A stretch of DNA of 64,000 nt from Tyzzerella sp. (GCA_017465565.1 JAFTWA010000058.1:1-64000); one strand, 5' to 3'. Counted from the stretch's first letter, positions 27,329 through 36,182 are shown. Notes: generated from the letters alone by a model not told the origin. Numbers and translations are program-made.

Positions 27329-27371
27329 TTTTAAATCCTTTCCAAACTATTACAGAATATTATACTATAAA

Positions 27372-27400
27372 TTGCGTTATGACGCAAATTTTGTTACAAT
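27372..27400 (+). promoter_or_regulatory. promoter overlapped by a palindrome
   Basis: TACAAT (27395-27400) with TG upstream, 17 bp after TTGCGT (27372-27377). The -35 is half of a perfect inverted repeat TTGCGT-TATG-ACGCAA (27372-27387), a possible operator. Confidence 0.45.
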
Positions 27401-27431
27401 AAAAATAGTATGTAACAAGTGAGGCGAAAAA

Positions 27432-28010
27432 ATGAGGAAATACGAAGAAAAAAATTATTTATTCGAAAATTTTAAAGATAAGATTTATCCATGGATAAAG
27501 GAAAGTCTGGTAGACCACGCAGCCCTGAATGGCAAATATATATCGCCAAATGATACACCGATTATTTCGTTTGTCGGTGATCTGATGATTATTTTTGCAA
27601 TTAAGCGCGGAGAAGATAAGTTTGAGATATTAAAGGACAATATGCTTCCACCAGGAACCGACATGGCAGAGCTTTATCATATTGCATGTCAGAATCTGGT
27701 GAGGGATGTAGAGTTTGTTATTTCAAATACGATGTATGGGGGATTTGGAATTCTTGCAGATGGACATCACGAAGCAAGCTCTCTTTGTTTTAAACACATC
27801 TGGTCTTTGTGTGTGGATAAGATTCAGGATGACCTGGCAATTATGGTGCCTGCGAAAGACATGGTGCTATTTGTGCCTGCAAGTGATGAGAAAGCAATTA
27901 CGGCTATGAAAAACTATGGCTTGGAAGCATTTGAACGTAATAAAGATAAAATCAGTAAAAAATTACTTCGATTCACAAAAGAAGAGAAGGAATTAGTAGT
28001 GTATGAATAA
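27432..28010 (+). CDS. hypothetical cytosolic protein
   Basis: 192 residues, no signal peptide or membrane segment. The pattern (N-terminal region with YEEKNYLFENFKDKIYPWI, middle GDLMIIFAIKRGEDKF, then NTMYGGFGILADGHHEAS and LAIMVPAKDMVLFVPASDE) suggests a mixed alpha/beta protein; it faintly recalls the DUF1444/DUF5688-type proteins of clostridia, but I do not recognise it firmly. It precedes uppP by 27 bases and may share its transcript. Confidence 0.6.
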   Translation: MRKYEEKNYLFENFKDKIYPWIKESLVDHAALNGKYISPNDTPIISFVGDLMIIFAIKRGEDKFEILKDNMLPPGTDMAELYHIACQNLVRDVEFVISNTMYGGFGILADGHHEASSLCFKHIWSLCVDKIQDDLAIMVPAKDMVLFVPASDEKAITAMKNYGLEAFERNKDKISKKLLRFTKEEKELVVYE

Positions 28011-28037
28011 AAATATTAAGCAGAAAGGATGAAGGAT

Positions 28038-28874
28038 ATGTTTGAATTTTTTAAAGTGATTCTTCTGGGAATCGTAGAAGGGATTACAGAGTGGCTGCCA
28101 ATCAGCAGTACAGGACATTTGATTTTAGTGGACGAATTCATTAAATTGAAGGCAAGCGATGCGTTTATGGAGATGTTTAACGTTGTAATTCAATTAGGCG
28201 CGATTATGGCGGTAGTTGTATTATATTTTAATAAGTTGAATCCATTCTCTAAAAGAAAGAGTAAAAAACAGAAGGTACATACAATTCAGCTTTGGATGAA
28301 GGTTGTAGTTGCCTGCATCCCTGCGGGAGTGCTGGGAATTCTGTTTGACGACTGGATGGAAGCACATTTCCACAATTACATCGTAGTATCAATTATGTTG
28401 ATTGTTTATGGTGTACTATTTATCTTGGTTGAAAACTGGAATAAGGTAAACAAGCCAAGCGTGACCAAGTTGTCGGCATTGACTTATAAAACAGCACTTT
28501 TGATTGGAGTATTCCAGGTATTGTCTCTGGTTCCAGGAACTTCGCGTTCGGGAGCGACTATCATTGGAGCACTTCTCCTTGGTGTTTCTAGACATGTGGC
28601 AGCGGAATTTACATTTTTCCTCGCCATTCCGGTTATGTTTGGTGCAAGTGGAATCAAACTCTTAAAGTTCTTCACAGAAGGCGGCGGATTTGTGGGTATG
28701 GAGCTTGCACTTTTAATCGTAGGCTGTATTGTTTCTTTTATTGTTTCGGTTATCGCAATCAAGTTCTTAATGGGCTATATCAAAAAGAACGACTTCAAAG
28801 TCTTTGGATACTACCGGATTATTCTCGGAATCCTTGTGCTCGCATATTTTGGAATCACAGCTCTGATGGCATAG
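28038..28874 (+). CDS. uppP: undecaprenyl-diphosphatase UppP (BacA)
   Basis: Dephosphorylates undecaprenyl pyrophosphate to recycle the wall carrier lipid; loss or excess changes bacitracin sensitivity. About 278 residues with eight membrane helices. Family motifs: [21 protein letters not shown] near the N-terminus and [18 protein letters not shown] (about residue 165). The ATG at 28038 is 9 nt after GAAAGG; the ATG at 28029 is directly beside that site and less likely. Confidence 0.94.
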   Translation: MFEFFKVILLGIVEGITEWLPISSTGHLILVDEFIKLKASDAFMEMFNVVIQLGAIMAVVVLYFNKLNPFSKRKSKKQKVHTIQLWMKVVVACIPAGVLGILFDDWMEAHFHNYIVVSIMLIVYGVLFILVENWNKVNKPSVTKLSALTYKTALLIGVFQVLSLVPGTSRSGATIIGALLLGVSRHVAAEFTFFLAIPVMFGASGIKLLKFFTEGGGFVGMELALLIVGCIVSFIVSVIAIKFLMGYIKKNDFKVFGYYRIILGILVLAYFGITALMA

Positions 28875-28927
28875 CGTAAAATAGACATATATTCAGAAAA
28901 TATGCATAATAATGAATAAATAAACAC

Positions 28928-28955
28928 TTGACATTTTGGAGAATAGTAGTAGAAT
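28928..28955 (+). promoter_or_regulatory. promoter of the amino-acid ABC operon
   Basis: TTGACA (28928-28933), 16-bp spacer, TAGAAT (28950-28955), leader of about 55 nt. A perfect -35 fits the strong expression usual for binding-protein genes. Confidence 0.65.
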
Positions 28956-29016
28956 AGGACGAGTAATTGAATTTTTATGCAAAAATCAATATTAAAATTA
29001 TTTGGAGGAAAGAACT

Positions 29017-29892
29017 ATGAAAAAATTAGTAAGCTTATTATTAGCTGCTGTACTTGCATTATCAATGGTAGCATGTGGTAACACAGATACAGACGAAAAA
29101 GACGGGGCTGAAAATAAGGGACCTGTTACAGCTGAGGTTGTTGAATACGATCTTACAGAAGAACTTTATGCATTTGGTGTTGATAAGACACAACCAGAAC
29201 TTTTAGATAAGGTAAATGCATTTGTTAAGAAAATTAAAGAAGATGGTACATTAGAAGCTATCTGTGAAAAATATTTCGAAGGTGGCGAACCAACTCCAGT
29301 AACTTCTGCTAAATTAGACGAAACAAAAGATCAACTCGTTGTTGCTACAAACGCAGCATTCGAACCATTCGAATACATGGAAGGTGACAAGTACTTAGGT
29401 ATTGATATGGAAATCGCAGCTTTACTTGCGCAGGAGCTTGGTCAAGAACTCGTAATCCAAAACATGGATTTCGATGCTGTATGTCTTACAGTAGGTCAAC
29501 AAAAATGTGATATCGCAATGGCTGGTCTCACAGTTAGTGAAGACAGAGAAGAATACGTAACATTCTCAGAATCATACTATGAAGCTTCACAAAAATTAAT
29601 CGTAAGAAGCGATGATGACACATTTGCTGAATGTGAAAGCGCTGATGATGTTATCGCTCTTTTAAATGAAATGACAGAGGAAGTTTCTATCGGTGTTCAG
29701 GCTGGTACAACAGGACAGCTTTTTGTTGAAGGTGACGAAGACTGGGGCTTTGAAAAGCTTCCTGTAAAATGTGTTGCATATAAGAATGGTTCACTTGCAG
29801 TACAAGATATGTTAAATGGAAACATTGATTATGTAATTATCGATGCAGCACCAGCAGCTTCTATCACAGAAGCAATGAATGAAATGCAATAA
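29017..29892 (+). CDS. amino-acid ABC transporter binding lipoprotein, circularly permuted
   Basis: A 291-residue SBP_bac_3-type (polar amino acid) binding protein. Lipobox SMVAC, lipidated Cys20. The order of the fold is unusual: residues 43-88 (YDLTEELYAFGVDKTQPELL, then DKVNAFVKKIKEDGTLEAI and CEKYF) match the segment that normally closes the protein, whereas the normal first strand (QLVVATNAAFEPFEYMEGDK) begins only at residue 106 and the protein stops after DYVIIDAAPAAS, just before where the tail should follow. A linker of about 17 residues joins the two. Ligand-site features are otherwise intact (GTT in AGTTGQ, D-V-I-I-D). The ATG at 29017 is 8 nt after GGAGG. First gene of a complete importer operon. 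Confidence 0.9.
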   Translation: MKKLVSLLLAAVLALSMVACGNTDTDEKDGAENKGPVTAEVVEYDLTEELYAFGVDKTQPELLDKVNAFVKKIKEDGTLEAICEKYFEGGEPTPVTSAKLDETKDQLVVATNAAFEPFEYMEGDKYLGIDMEIAALLAQELGQELVIQNMDFDAVCLTVGQQKCDIAMAGLTVSEDREEYVTFSESYYEASQKLIVRSDDDTFAECESADDVIALLNEMTEEVSIGVQAGTTGQLFVEGDEDWGFEKLPVKCVAYKNGSLAVQDMLNGNIDYVIIDAAPAASITEAMNEMQ

Positions 29893-29915
29893 AGCTTTAG
29901 GGCTGGAGAAAAAGA

Positions 29916-30626
29916 ATGGGTAATTTTGAGAAAAAAATAGAAACGTTTATAACGATATTCTTTGAACAGGGCGGTTCCGCAAAGGTTCTGGAAGGTTTGG
30001 AAAATACGCTTACAATTGCTATAACGGGTCTGATTATCGGTATTTTAATCGGAACGGTGATTGCCACGATAAGAGTGCTTCCAAAATACAAGCTTTTACC
30101 GAGAATTCTGAATGCAATTTGTAGTTTTTATGTTGCAATGTTCAGAGGGACGCCAATGGTTGTTCAATTGCTGGTGTTCTATTATGTACTATTTCCAATT
30201 ATAGGACTTAAGATGACCAGTGTACAGGTTGCCATTATGGTGTTCGGATTAAATAGTGGAGCATATATTTCTGAAATTATGCGAGGCGGTATTCAATCTG
30301 TTGACCCAGGACAAATGGAAGCAGGCCGTGCAGTGGGACTAAGCTTTGGAACGACTATGATGAAAATCGTGATTCCACAGGCAGTTAAGAATATTCTTCC
30401 AACCATGGGAAATGAATTTATTGCGCTCATCAAAGAAACATCAGTAGTAAGTTTCGTCGGAGTAACAGACCTTTATTTCGCATTCAACTCAATTGGAAGT
30501 AATAGTTACGAGTTCATGGTTCCATATCTCGTAATGGCAGCAATTTATATTGTACTCGTACTTATTATCTCGCTGTTAATTAAATTGATGGAAAGGAGCT
30601 TACAGAAGAGTGATAGACGTAGTTAA
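29916..30626 (+). CDS. amino-acid ABC transporter permease (HisM/GlnP type)
   Basis: A 236-residue permease with about five membrane helices. [15 protein letters not shown] starts the transporter core; [18 protein letters not shown] and the EAA coupling loop [22 protein letters not shown] are the signature of the polar-amino-acid family. N-terminal about 25 residues are cytosolic. Its end overlaps the ATPase gene by 17 bases. Confidence 0.94.
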   Translation: MGNFEKKIETFITIFFEQGGSAKVLEGLENTLTIAITGLIIGILIGTVIATIRVLPKYKLLPRILNAICSFYVAMFRGTPMVVQLLVFYYVLFPIIGLKMTSVQVAIMVFGLNSGAYISEIMRGGIQSVDPGQMEAGRAVGLSFGTTMMKIVIPQAVKNILPTMGNEFIALIKETSVVSFVGVTDLYFAFNSIGSNSYEFMVPYLVMAAIYIVLVLIISLLIKLMERSLQKSDRRS

Positions 30627-31440
30627 TCTTAGAAAAAGCTTTAATAAAGTAGATGTTCTGAATGGCATCAATGTGACCATCAATAAGGGAGATATTGTAG
30701 CAGTTATTGGACCTTCAGGTTCTGGAAAGAGTACATTTTTAAGATGTCTGAACTGCATGGAAGACCCTACAGGTGGAAGTATTATCTTCAAGGGTGTTGA
30801 TATTGCAGATATGAAAGTAGATATCAATGAGCACCGCCGCCATATGGGAATGGTATTCCAGCATTTTAACCTGTTTAATAACAAGACTGTATTGCAGAAT
30901 ATCATGCTGGCACCAGTACATTTGCAATGCAAGGATTTAAAGAAGCAGATGAGACAGAATCTCATCAACAGCATATTGAATATGTTCCGTGGAGAAAAGA
31001 ATAAAAAGGAAATCGTTCAGATTACAAAAAATAAGGAGCAGATTAAGCGCGAAGCGAAGGAACAGGCAATGACTCTGCTTAAGAGAATTGGCCTGGAGGA
31101 AAAAGCAAATGCTTATCCATCTACCTTATCGGGTGGGCAAAAGCAGCGTATCGCGATTATCCGTTCCCTTGCGATGAATCCGGATGTGATTTTATTCGAC
31201 GAACCAACTTCTGCATTAGACCCAGAAATGGTAGGAGAAGTATTGGAACTAATGAGGGAGCTGGCAGCGGAAGGCATGACCATGGTAGTGGTAACTCATG
31301 AAATGGGATTTGCAAAAGAGGTTGCAAACCGTGTAATCTTTATAGACGAAGGAGTTATCAAAGAAAGTAATTCTCCAAAAGAATTTTTCGAAAACCCACA
31401 AGACCCAAGACTCAAGGATTTTCTTGCAAAAGTTTTGTAA
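30610..31440 (+). CDS. amino-acid ABC transporter ATP-binding protein with an insertion
   Basis: A 276-residue GlnQ-type ATPase using a GTG start: Walker [10 protein letters not shown] (34-42), Q-loop VFQHFNLF, signature LSGGQKQR, Walker [15 protein letters not shown]-loop VVTHEMGFA. Typical members are about 240 residues. The extra length is a basic, helical insert of roughly 30-35 residues (about 108-145, around [20 protein letters not shown]) between the helical subdomain start and [12 protein letters not shown]. It faces where regulators bind in other importers, but its role is unknown. Alternative starts lack a better ribosome site. Confidence 0.93.
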   Translation: MIDVVNLRKSFNKVDVLNGINVTINKGDIVAVIGPSGSGKSTFLRCLNCMEDPTGGSIIFKGVDIADMKVDINEHRRHMGMVFQHFNLFNNKTVLQNIMLAPVHLQCKDLKKQMRQNLINSILNMFRGEKNKKEIVQITKNKEQIKREAKEQAMTLLKRIGLEEKANAYPSTLSGGQKQRIAIIRSLAMNPDVILFDEPTSALDPEMVGEVLELMRELAAEGMTMVVVTHEMGFAKEVANRVIFIDEGVIKESNSPKEFFENPQDPRLKDFLAKVL

Positions 31441-31454
31441 TATATTGGATAGTG

Positions 31455-31487
31455 AGCGCAGACCAAAAAGGTTTGCGCTTTCTTTGT
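31455..31487 (+). terminator. terminator of the amino-acid ABC operon
   Basis: Stem AGCGCAGACC / GGTTTGCGCT (10 bp, one G-T pair), A5 loop, then TTCTTTG. Confidence 0.85.
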
Positions 31488-31514
31488 ATCTCAGATATAA
31501 TGGGAGTAGAAAAA

Positions 31515-31597
31515 GGGACACCCCTAAATTCAATTTGGGGACACCACAAAACGCAATTGGGGACGTAGTAAAATTTAATTTTACTACGTCCCCAATT
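31515..31597. repeat. REP-like palindrome cluster upstream of sfsA-mutY
   Basis: Contains GGGACACCCC and GGGGACACC units around AAATT-C-AATTT (31515-31546), then a perfect 21-bp inverted repeat with a one-base centre (31555-31575 / 31577-31597) built on GGGGACGTAGTAAAATT. The same two unit types occur at 24820-24875. The cluster ends 19 bases before the next start codon. Confidence 0.75.
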
Positions 31598-31615
31598 AAG
31601 AGAGGAGGGCGAACC

Positions 31616-33376
31616 ATGAAATATGAAAGAATGTATGAAGGCGCATTCATAGAGCGCCCGAATCGGTTTATCGCATATGTTGAGATTGCAGGACAGAAAG
31701 AAACTGTGCACGTGAAGAACACGGGACGATGTAAGGAACTTCTGCAGCCGGGCGCAACGGTTTTTGTGCAGAAAACGGCAAATCCTGAGCGGAAGACCCA
31801 GTGGGATTTGATTGGTGTGAAGAAGGGGGAACGTATGGTGAATATGGATTCCCAGATTCCAAATAAGGTAGTGGAGGAATGGATTCGAGAGGGAAATCTG
31901 TTTTCAAACGTATCTCTGGTAAGGCCGGAGACTACATATGGAAAGTCGAGGTTTGATTTATATATTGAGGCAGGCGGCCGCAAGATTTTTATGGAAATTA
32001 AGGGTGTAACCTTGGAAGAGGATGGTGTAGTGCGATTTCCAGATGCACCGACAGAGCGCGGCGTAAAGCACGTGAAAGAACTTATGGAAGCGGTAAAAGA
32101 AGGATATGAAGCTTATGTATTCTTCGTGATTCAGATGAAAGGTGTGAAATATTTTACTCCAAATGTGAAGACACATCCGGAATTTGCAGAAGCACTTCGG
32201 GAGGCAAGTGAGAGAGGCGTTAAGATACTTGCCTATGACTGTGAAATCTCAGAGGACAGCATTGAGATTCGTGAGGAAGTGCCAGTTTTTCTAGGCGAAG
32301 AACGCTTGATGAAGATAGTGGAGCCATTGGTGAATTGGTATCGTGAAAATAAGCGTGACCTCCCATGGAGACAGAATCCAAGTCCATACCATGTGTGGGT
32401 CTCGGAAATCATGCTGCAGCAGACAAGAGTGGAAGCAGTTAAGCCTTATTATGAAAGATTTTTAAAGGAACTTCCTGCAATTCAAGATTTGGCAGAAGCG
32501 GAGGAAGATAAGCTTCTGAAATTGTGGGAAGGACTTGGTTATTATAATCGTGTCCGCAATATGCAGAAGGCTGCAGTACAAGTTGTGGAAGAGTATGACG
32601 GCGCTTTTCCGCAGGATTATGAGCTTATTAGAAAATTAAAAGGAATTGGAAATTATACAGCTGGAGCAATCAGTTCTTTTGCCTTTGGAATTCCAAAGCC
32701 TGCGGTGGATGGGAACGTACTCCGAGTGATTTCCAGAATCACGGAAAGCTATGAAGATATTATGAAAGCAAGTGTCAGAACGAGGATGGAAGAGGAATTG
32801 GAAAAGGTCATTCCGGCTGACGCGGCCAGTGATTTTAACCAGGGACTGATTGAACTTGGAGCAATTGTCTGTGTGCCAAACGGTGCACCAAAGTGCGATG
32901 CATGTCCAGTCGCACAGTTTTGCAAGGCTTACCAGAATGAAACGCAGGCTGAACTTCCAGTGAAGAGTAAGGCAAAGGCGAGAAAAATAGAAGAGAAGAC
33001 GGTATTTATTTTTAAAGATGGAGAGAATGTTGCTATTCGGAAACGTCCAGCAAAGGGGCTCTTGGCGGGTCTTTACGAGCTGCCGAACATAGAAGGGCAT
33101 TTGACACAGGAAGGGGCGATTGCTTATAGTCAGAAGATTGGACTTGCACCCCTTCATATCAAACCGCTTGAAGAGGCGAAACATATTTTTAGTCATGTGG
33201 AGTGGCAGATGATTGGATATGCCATCCGGGTGGATGAGCTTGAAAAATCTTGTACGGAAAAAATGCTTTTTGTACATCCTGAGGAAGTAGAAAATGAATA
33301 TCCTATACCGGCAGCCTTTGAAAAATATGCAAAATGTGTTAATGTAAAGTTAGGACAAGAAAAGTACGAAGAATAA
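31616..33376 (+). CDS. SfsA-MutY fusion: DNA/RNA nuclease domain joined to adenine DNA glycosylase
   Basis: 586 residues. Residues 1-226 are a complete SfsA: GRCKELLQPG, SRFDLYIE (Asp114), FMEIKGVTL (Glu127, Lys129; PD-(D/E)XK-like centre) and FPDAPTERGVKH. Residues about 232-586 are MutY, which removes adenine opposite 8-oxoguanine: WVSEIMLQQTRVE (Glu264), helix-hairpin-helix LKGIGNYTAGAI (341-352), catalytic Asp365 in VDGNVLR, iron-sulfur cysteines 419, 427, 430, 436, and a C-terminal Nudix-like 8-oxoG recognition domain. The first cysteine gap is seven residues, one more than the usual C-x6-C-x2-C-x5-C. The ATG at 31616 follows GAGGAGGG; upstream in-frame sequence reads through the REP cluster and is not protein-like. 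Confidence 0.93.
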   Translation: MKYERMYEGAFIERPNRFIAYVEIAGQKETVHVKNTGRCKELLQPGATVFVQKTANPERKTQWDLIGVKKGERMVNMDSQIPNKVVEEWIREGNLFSNVSLVRPETTYGKSRFDLYIEAGGRKIFMEIKGVTLEEDGVVRFPDAPTERGVKHVKELMEAVKEGYEAYVFFVIQMKGVKYFTPNVKTHPEFAEALREASERGVKILAYDCEISEDSIEIREEVPVFLGEERLMKIVEPLVNWYRENKRDLPWRQNPSPYHVWVSEIMLQQTRVEAVKPYYERFLKELPAIQDLAEAEEDKLLKLWEGLGYYNRVRNMQKAAVQVVEEYDGAFPQDYELIRKLKGIGNYTAGAISSFAFGIPKPAVDGNVLRVISRITESYEDIMKASVRTRMEEELEKVIPADAASDFNQGLIELGAIVCVPNGAPKCDACPVAQFCKAYQNETQAELPVKSKAKARKIEEKTVFIFKDGENVAIRKRPAKGLLAGLYELPNIEGHLTQEGAIAYSQKIGLAPLHIKPLEEAKHIFSHVEWQMIGYAIRVDELEKSCTEKMLFVHPEEVENEYPIPAAFEKYAKCVNVKLGQEKYEE

Positions 33377-33388
33377 TGAGGTGAAATT

Positions 33389-34534
33389 ATGTATGATGTA
33401 ATTATCGTTGGAGCAGGAACAGCAGGCTGTGTGGCTGCGCGGGAACTTGCAGACAACAATAAAAAAGTGTTGATTATCGAAAAGAAGCGTCACATTGCGG
33501 GGAACTGCTATGATGAGAAGGATGAACATGGTGTGTTAATCCACGTATATGGACCACACATTTTTCATACAGGAAGAGAAGCAGTGTATGAATACCTTTC
33601 GCGTTTTACAGAATGGTATGCATTCAGACATGAAGTGGTTGCGAATGTACACGGCGAATATATGCCTGTTCCATTCAACTTACATACATTAAAGAAAGCT
33701 TACGGCGAAGAAAAGGGAAAAGAACTGGAAGAAAAACTAGTGTCAATCTATGGCATGGGAACGAAGGTTCCGATTCTTGAGCTTATGAATCATGAGGACG
33801 AGGATTTGCAGATGATTGGAAAGTATGTATATGATAACATTTATGTATACTATACCATGAAGCAGTGGGGCAAGAAGCCAGAGGAGATTGACCCGGCAGT
33901 AACAGCCAGGGTTCCAGTGAATGTATCCTATGACAACTGTTATTTTGCAGATAAATATCAGGGAGTGCCACTTCATGGATTTACACCAATGTATGAAAAA
34001 ATGGTCGACCATGAAAACATCCAAATCAAGCTTAACACAGAAGCAAAAGATGTGTTAGAGATCAGAGATAATAAGGTGTACTACGAAGGAGAAGCGTTTG
34101 GTGGACAAGTTATCTTTACAGGTCCAATCGACGAGTTCTTTGATTGTAAATACGGAAGACTTCCATACCGTACCTTACATTTTGATTTTGAATATTATGA
34201 GGAAGATGATTTCCAGGGACATTCTGTTGTAAACTACACAGTAGACCAGGATTACACAAGAATCACAGAGTACAAATATCTGACAGGCCAGAAATGTAAA
34301 GGAACAACGATTTCAAAAGAGTATCCGGGGGCTTACACAGGAGAAAATGGACAGATTCCATATTATTCGATTGCGAATGATGAAAATCATGCGCTTTATG
34401 CCAAGTATAAGAATGAAGTGGCAGAGATTCCAAATTTTCACTTACTTGGAAGACTGGCTGAATATCAATACTACAATATTGATGTGATGGTGGAAAAGGC
34501 GTTGGAGTTAGCTGCAAAACTGAATAACGAATAA
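33389..34534 (+). CDS. glf: UDP-galactopyranose mutase
   Basis: Flavoenzyme that converts UDP-galactopyranose to UDP-galactofuranose for surface polysaccharides. 381 residues; N-terminal FAD-binding VIIVGAGTAGCVAARELA, then the family motifs RHIAGNCYDEKDEHGVLIH-type, YGPHIFHT, and C-terminal LLGRLAEYQYYNIDVMVEKAL. Starts 13 bases after sfsA-mutY with GAGGTG upstream. With the galKTM operon about 5 kb on, the host handles galactose both as food and as a glycan component. Confidence 0.95.
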   Translation: MYDVIIVGAGTAGCVAARELADNNKKVLIIEKKRHIAGNCYDEKDEHGVLIHVYGPHIFHTGREAVYEYLSRFTEWYAFRHEVVANVHGEYMPVPFNLHTLKKAYGEEKGKELEEKLVSIYGMGTKVPILELMNHEDEDLQMIGKYVYDNIYVYYTMKQWGKKPEEIDPAVTARVPVNVSYDNCYFADKYQGVPLHGFTPMYEKMVDHENIQIKLNTEAKDVLEIRDNKVYYEGEAFGGQVIFTGPIDEFFDCKYGRLPYRTLHFDFEYYEEDDFQGHSVVNYTVDQDYTRITEYKYLTGQKCKGTTISKEYPGAYTGENGQIPYYSIANDENHALYAKYKNEVAEIPNFHLLGRLAEYQYYNIDVMVEKALELAAKLNNE

Positions 34535-34540
34535 AAAAGG

Positions 34541-34568
34541 CGGGAAGGTTATAAAAATAACTTTCCCG
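34541..34568. terminator. bidirectional terminator between glf and PAP2 gene
   Basis: Stem CGGGAAGGTTA / TAACTTTCCCG (one mismatch) with a 6-nt loop. On the minus strand it is followed by CCTTTTTTAT, on the plus strand by a weaker T-rich stretch. Confidence 0.7.
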
Positions 34569-34587
34569 TTCATGTTTGAGAGCCGTT

Positions 34588-35238
34588 TTAGATTGGCTGA
34601 TGTGACAGTGAGTGAGAATCCTTTGGATGACTTGCATATACAAAGTAATACATAATTACTGCAAAAATGCCAGCTCCGATTACGTCTACCACAGAATGTT
34701 GCTTTAGGAACATAGTCGACAAGATAATGAGAGCAGAGGTAATGAAAGATATATTTTGTACCCAGGCTTTCTGTTTTAACGGCTCGCTATTTGCAATGGC
34801 GATGTAGACACCAAGTGTATTATATACATGAATACTTGGAAATACATTGGTACAAGTGTCTGTCTGATATAGCATTTTCACCATATCTACAAAAATATTG
34901 TCTCTATCAAACGTGGTTGGACGAAGCAGCTGCCCGTTTGGAAAGAGGGTGGATATTATCAGAAACAGTGTCATTCCAATGATTAAAAATCCTGTCAGCC
35001 GATAAAAGTCTCTTTTGTTTGTGAAAAAGAAATAAAAAACGGCCACTATCATAAAGACAAACCAAAAGTAATATGGAATGATAAAATGTTCTATGAACGG
35101 TATTTTTTTGTCAAACTCTATCTGGATAACACTAAAATTACTAGTAATATTTTTCTCTATATAGTAAAACCATGGGAAATAAATGAAGCCATATAGAAAT
35201 ACCCATGCGTGTTTATATTTCTGGAACAAAGATTTCAA
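34588..35238 (-). CDS. PAP2-superfamily membrane phosphatase
   Basis: 216 residues with about six membrane helices. The acid-phosphatase motifs are spread as in PAP2: Q-L-L-R-P about residue 110, PSIHVYN (about residue 141) and KQHSVVDVIGAGIFA (about residue 185). Such enzymes remove phosphate from lipids such as phosphatidate or undecaprenyl phosphate. The gene directly precedes, on the same strand, downstream of a diacylglycerol-kinase-like gene (20-base gap), so the pair may act on opposite phosphorylation states of one lipid. Confidence 0.82.
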   Translation of the reverse strand: MKSLFQKYKHAWVFLYGFIYFPWFYYIEKNITSNFSVIQIEFDKKIPFIEHFIIPYYFWFVFMIVAVFYFFFTNKRDFYRLTGFLIIGMTLFLIISTLFPNGQLLRPTTFDRDNIFVDMVKMLYQTDTCTNVFPSIHVYNTLGVYIAIANSEPLKQKAWVQNISFITSALIILSTMFLKQHSVVDVIGAGIFAVIMYYFVYASHPKDSHSLSHQPI

Positions 35239-35258
35239 AGTATATACCTCTCAAGTTC

Positions 35259-36182
35259 TTATGATTTAGTCGTGATAATACGCAATTTCTCTGGTGCACA
35301 GCATACGGAAATATCATTTTGCAGGAAAATAGGTTCTCCATCTGTATGAAGTGGCAGAGGACGAGAGGTTTGAATACGGAAATTCGCACCTCTGTGCATA
35401 TAAACGCCTTTAAAGCGTGTATGTATTCCGGCGAAAGCCATAGGGAATAGCATTAGTGCTTTCAGCTTAGAAACGCCAGCAACCACGCAAATATCAAGCT
35501 TGTCATCATCGTTTTTAGCGTCTGGTGCAAATTTCGCACCGCCACCTTCATAACGGTTATTCATGATTGCTGCAAAATATGCTTTCTCATATGTGATTTC
35601 TTTGGTGTCATCAATGGTAAACTGGAATTTGCATGGTGAAATCACAATCAAACGATGAAGTGCCACACATACATAAGTAAGTTTACCCAATTTTAATTTA
35701 TTTAAAAATTTTTTTACGCGAGATACAACTACTTCGTGGCAAATATCTGCGTCAAACCCAATTCCTGCACTGACTGCGAAACGGCGCAGCTTATTTTTGT
35801 AGCGCATTTCACCTACATTCATAGGATGCAAATTCGGACGAGTGAGAATTGCATTTAAAGCGTCTGTTGGATTGGTTGGAAGCTCGAGTCCTCTTGCAAA
35901 ATCGTTGCTTGAACCAATTGGAATATATCCCAAAATAGTTTTATCAAAGTGGGCAATGCCATTTACCACTTCGTTGACTGTTCCGTCTCCTCCAAGGGCA
36001 ACGATGGTATGTTCCTCGCCATCAGATGTGATTTCGCGGGTAATTGCAGTTGCATGTTTCTGGTATTTCGTGAAGAAAACCTGATATTCTATATTTTTTT
36101 TTCGGAGTATTGCTTCTAATTCATTCCAAACGGATTTTCCAAGTCCAGAGCGGGCATTTGGATTTACAATAAAACTGTACAT
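35259..36182 (-). CDS. YegS/DgkB-type lipid kinase
   Basis: 307 residues with the diacylglycerol kinase catalytic fold: IVNPNARSGLGKSVW at the start, ATP-binding VALGGDGTVNEVVNGI (about residue 63), IPIGSSNDFARGLELP, and the C-terminal KFAPDAKNDDDKLDICVV and LHTDGEP motifs. It phosphorylates diacylglycerol or a related lipid. The ATG at 36182 follows AAAGGAGGAAA; the in-frame reading further upstream has no ribosome site. Confidence 0.88.
   Translation of the reverse strand: MYSFIVNPNARSGLGKSVWNELEAILRKKNIEYQVFFTKYQKHATAITREITSDGEEHTIVALGGDGTVNEVVNGIAHFDKTILGYIPIGSSNDFARGLELPTNPTDALNAILTRPNLHPMNVGEMRYKNKLRRFAVSAGIGFDADICHEVVVSRVKKFLNKLKLGKLTYVCVALHRLIVISPCKFQFTIDDTKEITYEKAYFAAIMNNRYEGGGAKFAPDAKNDDDKLDICVVAGVSKLKALMLFPMAFAGIHTRFKGVYMHRGANFRIQTSRPLPLHTDGEPIFLQNDISVCCAPEKLRIITTKS

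Noticed and set aside
31424-31615. Upstream in-frame extension of the SfsA-MutY gene by 64 codons
   Set aside because: The extension translates the terminator and REP palindromes; GAGGAGGG before 31616 marks the start, and SfsA homology begins right there.
31249-31983. 244-residue minus-strand open frame across the ABC ATPase end, REP cluster and sfsA
   Set aside because: Spans two real genes, a terminator and repeats; composition not protein-like.
32636-33277. 213-residue minus-strand open frame inside the mutY half
   Set aside because: Antisense of conserved catalytic motifs (iron-sulfur cysteines, helix-hairpin-helix); no start signal.
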